A stretch of 64,000 nucleotides of DNA from Proteiniphilum acetatigenes DSM 18083 (GTDB taxonomy: Bacteria > Bacteroidota > Bacteroidia > Bacteroidales > Dysgonomonadaceae), in the NCBI RefSeq assembly GCF_000380985.1, contig NZ_KB905697.1:124001-188000 (forward strand). The letters are read 5' to 3'. Every line of letters starts with the position of its first letter. The stretch's first letter is position 1. The notes under the pieces are model-generated. The model did not search any database. It was not told the origin of the DNA and saw nothing but the letters and a program-made list of their open reading frames with translations. Shown here one piece after another: positions 49,493-56,740 of the stretch. The translations under genes and the position numbers were made by a program.

Positions 49493-49662
49493 TACTAAAA
49501 TACGGATTTAAAGATATATATAACGGTCTTATATTTGAAAGAGATACATTCACTCTAAGAATATCTGATGGTGAATTTGAAATATATTGTGATCCTGAAT
49601 ATGATTTAAGATATTATCACGGAAAAATAGATCAGTTAGAAGATGTATTAAACGATCTTTAA
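49465..49662 (+). CDS. Small early protein of unknown function
   Basis: This 65-aa acidic protein starts at ATG 49465 inside the HNH gene and has YGFKDIYNGLIFERDTFTLR and YCDPEYDLRYY. I do not recognise a family. It has no Trp. It ends 7 bp before the tRNA, so the tRNA may share its transcript. Confidence 0.55.
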   Translation: MSPENTQSIILKYGFKDIYNGLIFERDTFTLRISDGEFEIYCDPEYDLRYYHGKIDQLEDVLNDL

Positions 49663-49669
49663 ACCATTT

Positions 49670-49765
49670 GCGGATGTTTACCTATTTGATAATAGGACTG
49701 ATCTTCAAAATCAGAAGCTGTAATTCCAACCTACAGTTATCAGGGCTTAAAACCTTGCATCCGTG
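49670..49765 (+). tRNA. Putative UGA suppressor tRNA (anticodon UCA), selC-like shape
   Basis: The acceptor GCGGATG pairs with CATCCGT. The D arm is a 6-bp stem with a TGAT loop. The anticodon arm CTGAT-CTTCAAA-ATCAG gives UCA. A long variable arm has 5 Watson-Crick pairs plus flanking pairs and a 9-nt loop. The T arm CAGGG-CTTAAAA-CCTTG is unusual in its loop, with no TTC. The discriminator is G. The D arm and variable arm resemble tRNA-Sec or class II tRNA. Reading the stem as 8+4 bp, with U-G at the eighth pair, is also possible. It is the only UCA anticodon arm I found in the prophage. Confidence 0.8.
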
Positions 49766-49769
49766 CAAT

Positions 49770-49792
49770 AGCTACATAATAATAGCTTTTTA
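49770..49792 (+). terminator. Weak terminator after the tRNA
   Basis: AGCTA at 49770-49774 pairs with TAGCT at 49783-49787, followed by TTTTA. It lies 5 bp after the tRNA and may end its transcript, though the stem is short. Confidence 0.4.
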
Positions 49793-49954
49793 GACAAGAA
49801 AATCAATACTCCGGTATATCAGAAAATTATTTTTAACAAATTTTCATAACCGATTAAACCTTATTGATTATCAATAGTCTAAGTAATATAACAAAACGCT
49901 ACAAACACTTATTATTAAAAGTAGATTTCTACCGACAGATAACCACAAAATTAG

Positions 49955-50012
49955 TATGTTTGTTAAGATAAGATCAGCTAAATCAACTCTGGTTGATCTT
50001 ATCTTCTTTTTT
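49955..50012 (+). promoter_or_regulatory. Promoter element followed at once by a strong hairpin
   Basis: TATGTTTG at 49955-49962 fits TAnnTTTG. A 12-bp stem (AAGATAAGATCA at 49965-49976 with its complement at 49994-50005) follows with a CTTTTTT tail, a good terminator shape. If the promoter is used, the transcript would start inside the stem. The rest of the gap to 50273 holds no gene I can see, so it may be a long leader for the helicase gene. Confidence 0.45.
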
Positions 50013-50273
50013 AGAAAAGCACAATCCCCGAAAACATCATTATAACCACAGGTAAAAATAGGGAGTTTGACTACAAAAATAAAATATCATCTTCTACTAT
50101 ACTAATTAAAACAATTACAGATAAAACTATAAAATACTATACATAAAACCTACATAGATAGGTTATTTTTTGAAAAAGAATGTAACCAAATTTTCACAGG
50201 GTACTAAGAAAAAATATGTTCAAAAAAAGTGACATACAAATAACCAATATAAACATTAATATAATAACTTAAT

Positions 50274-52031
50274 ATGAAAATTTTAACCGTTCCGAATGAA
50301 TTAATAGAACAAAAAGCACTTAAAAATGAAAAGATATATCTAAGTGATTTAGATGAATTTAAAGATAATAATTTATCAATATTATACAATACAGTATTTA
50401 ATAAAGGTGTAACTGGTATAGGTGGGACATCATTAGCTTTAGATAGTAAAGAGAATATTATAATAGTTATGCCGTTTGTTGAGGTTGTAAACAACAAAGA
50501 AGGATATAACGAAGATGTATTTACAGTAAAAGAAGGAGTTACTATTGCAGCTATAAAGAAGTATTTAAAGACCACACCAGTAAGAAAAATAGTTTCTACT
50601 TATGACGGACTTTCAAAAATATTAGAAGCTTATAAAGCAGTTGAAATTAATCCTTATGATGATTTCTTATTAGTTGATGAGTGGCAAGTAATATTTAATC
50701 AGTATGGACTTAGATTAAAGGTAATGAAGTACTTACTTGAACAATCTACACTATTTAGTAATAAATGCTTTATGACTGCAACTCCAATTAAAAAAGATTA
50801 TTGGTTTAAAGAATTAAAAGGACTTGAAGAACTCGTTCTTGAATATGATATTGAACCAACAATAGTAAAACATTTTAAATCAAGAAATGTAATTGACGAA
50901 GTAATAGCTATTATTAATAGTAAAGATTCTAAGAACCTTCATTTCTTTATAAATTCAGTTGATATGATTAAATCAGTTATTAAGACCTTGAATATTGATA
51001 AATCAGATGTGAGAATCATTTGTTCCAAACAAGAAAAAAATGAATATAAATTATCTGGATATGATATAGAGAGTACAAAAGATCCTGTAAAACCTATAAA
51101 TTTTTATACTTCTACTTGTTTTGAAGGTTGTGATATATTTGATAGGAACGGACAAATATTTGTTATCTGTAATGGAAATAAAGCACATTCACTTGTAGAT
51201 ATATCTACTACTTTACCACAAATAGCAGGTCGAATCAGAGATATAGAAGATGGAACAATTAATCTTATTTATTCATCGAGTAGATATATTGATATTACAG
51301 AGGAAGAATTTAATAAAAAGGTAGATGAAAACATACAAAAAGGAAGAAATATAATTGAAGAAGTAAAGAGTAAAGATACTATAGAAGTGTTATCAGATTG
51401 GAAAATTAATGATAGATATTTAATTATTGAAGATGATAAACTTATATTTGAAGAAGTATTGCTCAATGTAGATAAAGCTAATTTTGAAACGTCTAAAACC
51501 TATTCATTTAAAACTAACTTAAATAGAAAACTAAATCAATCAGATAAATTTTATTCTGTTATTATTGAAAAACCTTGGGCTGAAGAATATATAAAGTTTG
51601 AAGAAGAAAAGTTTAATAGTTTATCCTTCAAAGAAAAATGTTTATTATATGCTAATCTTTCAGATATGACCTTTAGTTATGTTCCTGATTTCCCGAAAGA
51701 AGTAATAGAGGCAGTAGATATATTAGGAATAGATAAATTAGAAGAACTGGACTATCATAAAGGTAATATAAATAAATATTTAGTTTCAAGATTAAATACT
51801 ACGGATGAAATGAAAGTAATGAAACTTTTAAAACTAACAAAAGGAGAATTTTATAAATCTTCTGATCTTAAAAATAAACTTACTGATATATACAAAGTAT
51901 TGAAGTTAAATAAGGCAGCCAAAGCAACAGATATTAAAACATTTTATGAGGTAAAAGAAACTTCAAAAAGAATAGATAATAAAGTATATAAAGGATATAT
52001 AATAATAACACCCAAAATAATTTTCAAATAA
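50274..52031 (+). CDS. SF2-like DNA helicase of phage type
   Basis: This 585-aa protein has a P-loop-like GVTGIGGTSLAL near residue 45, motif II as FLLVDEWQVIF, motif III as CFMTATPIKK, a second RecA lobe with FINSVDMIKS and YTSTCFEGCDIFD, and motif VI as LPQIAGRIRDI. The Walker A lysine is not apparent, which I have the impression is common in this phage group. It is probably the replication helicase. All Trp codons are TGG, there is no TGA, and the stop is TAA. Confidence 0.8.
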   Translation: MKILTVPNELIEQKALKNEKIYLSDLDEFKDNNLSILYNTVFNKGVTGIGGTSLALDSKENIIIVMPFVEVVNNKEGYNEDVFTVKEGVTIAAIKKYLKTTPVRKIVSTYDGLSKILEAYKAVEINPYDDFLLVDEWQVIFNQYGLRLKVMKYLLEQSTLFSNKCFMTATPIKKDYWFKELKGLEELVLEYDIEPTIVKHFKSRNVIDEVIAIINSKDSKNLHFFINSVDMIKSVIKTLNIDKSDVRIICSKQEKNEYKLSGYDIESTKDPVKPINFYTSTCFEGCDIFDRNGQIFVICNGNKAHSLVDISTTLPQIAGRIRDIEDGTINLIYSSSRYIDITEEEFNKKVDENIQKGRNIIEEVKSKDTIEVLSDWKINDRYLIIEDDKLIFEEVLLNVDKANFETSKTYSFKTNLNRKLNQSDKFYSVIIEKPWAEEYIKFEEEKFNSLSFKEKCLLYANLSDMTFSYVPDFPKEVIEAVDILGIDKLEELDYHKGNINKYLVSRLNTTDEMKVMKLLKLTKGEFYKSSDLKNKLTDIYKVLKLNKAAKATDIKTFYEVKETSKRIDNKVYKGYIIITPKIIFK

Positions 52032-52032
52032 T

Positions 52033-52188
52033 ATGACAACGGACAAATTAAAAGAATGCTTAGAACTAATTGGAGAAGTAATAACAATAAAAATTAAAGA
52101 TCGAGATTTACACAGATTAAATGATGAAGTAATAGATAAAATACATACAGATGTAGATGAAAAAGAATGTTCTATTTCATTTGAATAA
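52033..52188 (+). CDS. Small early protein of unknown function
   Basis: This 51-aa protein (MTTDKLKECLELIGEVITIK...) follows the helicase by 1 bp and ends in TAA. It is Lys/Asp/Glu-rich with no Trp. It looks translated because of the tight spacing on both sides. No family is recognised. Confidence 0.5.
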   Translation: MTTDKLKECLELIGEVITIKIKDRDLHRLNDEVIDKIHTDVDEKECSISFE

Positions 52189-52195
52189 TAAAATA

Positions 52196-52660
52196 ATGAA
52201 TAAATTTACAGAAGCAGAAAACATAGGTAGAAATAATTTCAAAAGTTGATTAGAAGCTATTGGAGTTACAGACTATGAATTTACAGAAGATACTTATAGC
52301 ACCATAGATTGTAACTTTATCTATGAAAGCTATACATTTGCAGCAGAAATAAAAGTAAGAGATATAAAGTTCAAAGATTATCCTACTCATTTTATGGAAC
52401 TGGATAAATACAATAGAATGACTGAATTAATAGATAATAATTTGATTGATTCAGGTATATATGCAAACTTTTTTGGTGATGATTACTTATATATCTACAA
52501 CTTATCCAGAATAGATAAAAACCAGATCAGCATTATAAACGCACCAGTTACCTCTGCTGAAGATAATGGAAGAAGGAATAAAACAATGATAGAAATATCA
52601 ACTGAAAAAGCACAAATATTTAAAAAGGAAAACGACAAATGAATAAAATTAAAAGCTTAA
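52196..52660 (+). CDS. Early protein of unknown function (TGA-recoded)
   Basis: This 154-aa acidic protein starts MNKFTEAENIGRNNFKSWLE with TGA (52247-52249) as Trp. A second TGA (52640-52642) overlaps the ATG of the next gene as ATGA, and reading through it adds six residues before TAA at 52658. The middle (YSTIDCNFIYESYTFAAEI) is beta-rich. No family is recognised. Confidence 0.6.
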
Positions 52661-52806
52661 TAAAGCACCTCTGAAAGAACTACAAAGAAATAATTATAAT
52701 GATTGGATTAGTAACAATCCTCTATTATCCAACATATTTAGGAATTAAAAGAATATATGATAATTTTGCAGATAAAATAGAACTAACAATAAAGCTAAAT
52801 AAATAA
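52639..52806 (+). CDS. Small membrane protein (TGA-recoded)
   Basis: This 55-aa protein has one TGA at codon 12 (KHLWKNYKE) and one membrane helix (IIIMIGLVTILYYPTYLGI). It overlaps the previous gene by 22 bp and ends 2 bp before the next ATG. The function is unknown. Confidence 0.5.
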
Positions 52807-52808
52807 TA

Positions 52809-53240
52809 ATGAAAAACTTAATCATTCTATCAATGTTACTTTTAGCGGTAACAGTAAAAGCACAAAAACCTGTCTTAATCTATGAAGATCAGTTAACTCA
52901 CAACCGTATTACAGCTATTTTTGAAGATGATTCCGAACAGATTTATTACACTAATACCTATGCTAAACCGTGGACTGGTAAAATGGTTACAGTTATGGTT
53001 AAATCTGGATCGTATGATGAAATGAATGATTTCTTCAATCAGCTATTAGAGTTTGGAGAAGATAACAAAGATGTAAATTCTACTACTGAAATTAACGGTA
53101 CAAACGTTTCTATTAAAAAGAAAATAGGTGCTTATCTGATCGAGATTGAAACGGATGATATTCCTATTTATACTTCTTCTAAAGAACTAAAATACATTGT
53201 AAATCAGATGAAACAATACAGGGTAGAATATCCAGAATAA
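52809..53240 (+). CDS. Exported protein of unknown function
   Basis: This 143-aa protein has a signal peptide (LIILSMLLLAVTVKAQ) and a mature part with ITAIFEDDSEQIYYTNTYAK. It would lie in the periplasm or envelope. It has TGG Trp, no TGA and a TAA stop, so it can be made in lysogens. A role in altering the host surface or blocking superinfection is possible but not shown. It shares a two-way terminator with the integrase. Confidence 0.65.
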   Translation: MKNLIILSMLLLAVTVKAQKPVLIYEDQLTHNRITAIFEDDSEQIYYTNTYAKPWTGKMVTVMVKSGSYDEMNDFFNQLLEFGEDNKDVNSTTEINGTNVSIKKKIGAYLIEIETDDIPIYTSSKELKYIVNQMKQYRVEYPE

Positions 53241-53244
53241 AAAG

Positions 53245-53266
53245 AAAGCCGGAATCATCCGGCTTT
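53245..53266. terminator. Bidirectional terminator; its loop holds the integrase TGA stop
   Basis: AAAGCCGG (53245-53252) and CCGGCTTT (53259-53266) form an 8-bp stem with A/T runs on both sides, so it works on both strands. The TGA stop of the integrase (53255-53257) lies in the 6-base loop. Convergent genes end here. Confidence 0.85.
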
Positions 53267-54925
53267 TTCTGTTTCTGGTTCTATCTTCGGTACAACCGAT
53301 GGAAATTTTATAGTTTGTTCTATCAGGATTGTTTTATCTGTTACCTGATAAGCAGTAGCACCATCAGGAACTTCAGACATATCATTTACTACTCCGTTGA
53401 TTGTATATTCTTTTTTTTGTGGATGATATTTACATTCTACCTTATTCCCGCTCTTTAGGAATATTTCTACCTTATATCTTTTATCGCTTTCTCCATAATA
53501 CAATTTACTTTTGTCTGGTACATTTTTAGTAATATATATGTAATCTATAAACCTATGTAAGAAGTCATATTTAGTATTATAATCGAGTGTTGTTAAATCC
53601 ATATTTTCAACATCAGATAAATCTTTCATTCTACTTTTTAATGATGCTATTTCATTATCTAACATTTCTTTTTCACTATTAAGACGTTTAATGTTTGATT
53701 GAATGTTTGATAGCTTCTTTTTCTCTCTTTCTTGTAAATCTATAAGATCAGGAAATTCAATTTTTAATTCCTGTAATCCAGAATATATTATACCTACTTT
53801 TTTGTTTTCTTTCTTTATTTCATTGTCGATAGATTGTTTAATTCTATTCTTATCTTCAATAGCTTCTAATAAATTAGCTTCATTATTCCGTTTTCTATCA
53901 TCAACATATACTTCTCTAAAATACCTGCTTACAATATCCCAAATAAGATAATTCATATTATGGAAATTAACTGCTGGTGATGTACATTTAGATTCTTGAA
54001 AAGTTCTATTCATTAGTCTGGTACATTTATACTGGTGATGTATTTTATCTTTTGCGTTAGTAAAATATGTTCCGCAATGTTTACATTTAATAAGATTCCG
54101 AAGTAAAAAAGTGTTTCCTACCTTTGTAGCACTTCTTGTTAGTCTTTGCTTCCTTTTAATTTGTGAAAGATCAAATGTTTCTTTAGAAATAATAGCAGGA
54201 CAATCTATAAAAGTGTCTAAATACTTAGCTTTACCATAATAAGCAGTATTTTGCAACATTTTACTAACTGTTGATGCAGACCATAGAGCGTTTTTTGTAC
54301 TTGTAGTAGGAACACCATCTGCATTTAACTTAACTGCTATGCTATATTGAGAACTACCATTAATAGATAAATCAAATATTTCTTTTACTATTTTAGCTTC
54401 TGGCTCACTAATTACCATTTTTTTCTCTACTCTTGTATAACCAAATGGTGGATGTGAAGTATAACTATATCCTTTCATAAATACATTGTGCCGTTTGGTA
54501 GCTACTACTCTTTTCTTCATTGTCTTAATTTCTTCTTCAGCTACAGCGGACAGCATACCAATAAGCATATTTATAAAGCTGTTTTCTTCACCATTAGAAT
54601 CAAAAATGCTTATACCTCTATCATAAATAAATACATTGATTCCTTTATTTTTAAAATTTCTAATATCTGTCTGTATCTCTATAGATTTTCTACTTAATCT
54701 GGATAACTCCCATATCAATACTATATCTATATCTTCTTTTGTAAGATTAATGAGTTTATTGTACTCCGGTCTTTCGGAATTAAGACCTGATTCTGTTTCT
54801 TCAAAAATATATTCAATACTAATATTATTCCGATTAGCATATTCTTTTAACTCTTCTAATTGTCTGGTATATTCCTGTTTATCAGTTGATACCCTTGCGT
54901 AAATAGCACCTTTTTTCGTTTCCAT
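53255..54925 (-). CDS. Large serine recombinase (phage integrase)
   Basis: This 556-aa protein has the resolvase start GAIYARVSTDKQ with catalytic Ser13, then LIWELSRLSRKSIE, the recombinase domain (SHPPFGYTRVE, TAYYGKAKY), a zinc ribbon (LIKCKHCGTYF...YKC), and a long coiled coil. It catalyses integration at the receptor gene, with the short core expected of this class. It has no internal TGA and ends in TGA, so it is written in the host code. Its promoter lies inside the attP arm. Confidence 0.96.
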   Translation of the reverse strand: METKKGAIYARVSTDKQEYTRQLEELKEYANRNNISIEYIFEETESGLNSERPEYNKLINLTKEDIDIVLIWELSRLSRKSIEIQTDIRNFKNKGINVFIYDRGISIFDSNGEENSFINMLIGMLSAVAEEEIKTMKKRVVATKRHNVFMKGYSYTSHPPFGYTRVEKKMVISEPEAKIVKEIFDLSINGSSQYSIAVKLNADGVPTTSTKNALWSASTVSKMLQNTAYYGKAKYLDTFIDCPAIISKETFDLSQIKRKQRLTRSATKVGNTFLLRNLIKCKHCGTYFTNAKDKIHHQYKCTRLMNRTFQESKCTSPAVNFHNMNYLIWDIVSRYFREVYVDDRKRNNEANLLEAIEDKNRIKQSIDNEIKKENKKVGIIYSGLQELKIEFPDLIDLQEREKKKLSNIQSNIKRLNSEKEMLDNEIASLKSRMKDLSDVENMDLTTLDYNTKYDFLHRFIDYIYITKNVPDKSKLYYGESDKRYKVEIFLKSGNKVECKYHPQKKEYTINGVVNDMSEVPDGATAYQVTDKTILIEQTIKFPSVVPKIEPETEKAG

Positions 54926-54950
54926 ATTCTTTAGTTTTTTGTATTTGAAA

Positions 54951-54981
54951 CAAAGGTATATATTTTTGATGAGTATGCAAA
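54951..54981 (-). promoter_or_regulatory. Integrase promoter
   Basis: On the minus strand, TTTG (54978-54981) is followed after 19 bp by TACCTTTG (54951-54958), a full match to the Bacteroidetes consensus. The -33 element overlaps the GCAA arm of the reconstructed attP, so integration complexes may shut off the promoter. Confidence 0.7.
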
Positions 54982-54990
54982 CCTTTTAAT

Positions 54991-54994
54991 GATG
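54991..54994. other. attR core (GATG)
   Basis: GATG at 54991-54994 matches the attL core at 25320-25323. Prophage DNA lies to the left and the continuing receptor frame (DAGGNTYLNLIDPAS) to the right. Confidence 0.85.
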
Positions 54995-56718
54995 CAGGAG
55001 GTAATACCTACCTGAATTTGATAGATCCTGCTTCCATATCTACGATACACGTACTAAAAGGACCTGACGGCTCGCTTTATGGCGCCAATTCAGGGGGTGT
55101 TATCCGCATTCAACCTAAAGGATTTGGCATACAACAAAATCAAGGTTACTTATTATTAAACGGAGGCTCTTTCGGATTGTTCCAGGAGCAACTTTCCATA
55201 CAGCGAAAAATAAGCGACACCTATGCTTTTTCAATAGACCAGTCATTCACGCGTTCGGATGGTTACCGGGAAAATACAACATTAAACAAAAAGACTTTTC
55301 AAACAGCTCACAAATGGCAGTATACAAAACACAACGAATTAAAGTTTATTGCCTTATATACCGATTTAGGTTATCTCACTCCGGGCGGATTGACCGAAAG
55401 CCAAATGCAGGAAAATCCGAGGATGGCCCGTCCCGCCAGCGGATCCATGCCTTCCGCCACAGAACAAAAAGCAGGTATATATAACAGGACATTTTTCGGA
55501 GGTATTGCCCACAACGCACGAATCAGCGAGAGGTTATCCCATACCGTTAGTGTTTTCGGTTCACACACCGATTTTGAAAATCCGTTTATTACCAATTATG
55601 AATTCCGGGAAGAGAAAAATCTGGGTATCCGCACTTACTTTTCCTATAGAAATGTGGATCAGGAACAGTTTCAATGGCAGATGCAATTTGGTTTCGAAGG
55701 GCAAAAGGGGTGGAACAGGATTGATAATTATGATAATGAACAGGGTACAGCTACAGTTCCACAGGCAAAGGACAATCTGAATAATACACAGAGCAGTGTC
55801 TTTTATCGGGCAATGATCAATTTACACAGACGATGGACGATTGAAGCCTCATTAGGCTTAAACCGGGTTAAAATCAACTATACCCAACGCTATCCCGAAG
55901 TTTCAGATCCTGATGGCAGTATTGGTTTCGGAAATATATGGATGCCGAGAATTGCCACCTCTTATATACTAAGAGAGGGCTTAGCCCTCCGCGGTTCCAT
56001 ATCAAAGGGATATTCACCGCCTACTATTGCCGAAGTGCGTTCTTCGGATAACATCATCAATACTGATCTGGAAGCGGAAACAGGGGTAAATTACGAGATC
56101 GGGATACGTTGGGAAACTACGGCCAGAAGGTTTATCGCAGATGTAAGTCTCTACAATTACAATATGGACAACGGAATTGTACGGCATCTTCGTGACAATG
56201 GCGCCGAATTTTATATAAATGCCGGAGAAATAAAACAAAAAGGGATCGAAGTCTCGATCTGGGCTTACCTGTTACCTATGCAACCTGATAGGTTTATACG
56301 AACTTTGAGTTTCCAATCTGCCGCCTCATACAACCATTACCGATTTGGAAACTATCAGGTGAACGACAACGATTTTTCCCGGAATAAGGTAACCGCCGTA
56401 CCGGATTGGGTGTGGACAAATTCGTTGTTTATCACTTTCCCTAAACAGATGGGATTGAATATTTCCCATAATTTTACTTCGGCTATGCCATTGAACGATG
56501 CAAACAGTGTCTTTTCAAACAAGTTTCATCTGATTCAATTGAAAGGAAGCTGGAACTGGAGAATAAATCAATTATTCCAAATAGAATTTTTTACAGGAGT
56601 GGACAATTTATTGAATGAGAAATATAGCTTAGGAAATGATATCAATGCTTTTGGCAATCGTTTTTTCAATCCTGCACCTACAAGAAATTATTATGGCGGG
56701 GCCAAACTCTCATTTTAG
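54991..56718 (+). pseudogene. TonB-dependent receptor, C-terminal part, cut by prophage
   Basis: This 575-codon segment holds the rest of the plug (IHVLKGPDGSLYGANSGGVI) and the whole barrel, ending FNPAPTRNYYGGAKLSF. It is in frame with the left fragment when the prophage is removed. On its own it lacks a signal peptide and start. The intact 696-aa protein is a siderophore- or vitamin-type receptor rather than a SusC protein, judging by length and the lack of the regulatory domain. Confidence 0.93.
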
Positions 56719-56740
56719 CATATCAGGGCGGTTTAGCACA

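Larger units (their letters stand above)
25320..54990. mobile_element. Integrated HK97-like siphovirus prophage with TGA recoded to Trp
   Basis: The element is 29,671 bp and is much richer in A+T than the host flanks. It holds a full set of head, connector, tail and lysis genes, an early region, a serine integrase at the right end and an accessory cassette at the left end. Many lytic genes are open only if TGA is read as Trp; no TAA or TAG interrupts them. The ends are fixed by the rejoined receptor frame. It looks intact, so it may be inducible. Confidence 0.95.

Noticed and set aside
49670-49765. A genuine selenocysteine system with selenoprotein genes
   Set aside because: TGA occurs in structural genes at Trp positions, up to three per gene, with no SECIS-like hairpins seen after them and no selA/B/D genes in the window. 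The fold is selC-like but the use is not.
53255-54925. Extending the integrase past its TGA
   Set aside because: The stop is inside a terminator hairpin and the extension would run antisense into the neighbour. The protein is complete for its family.
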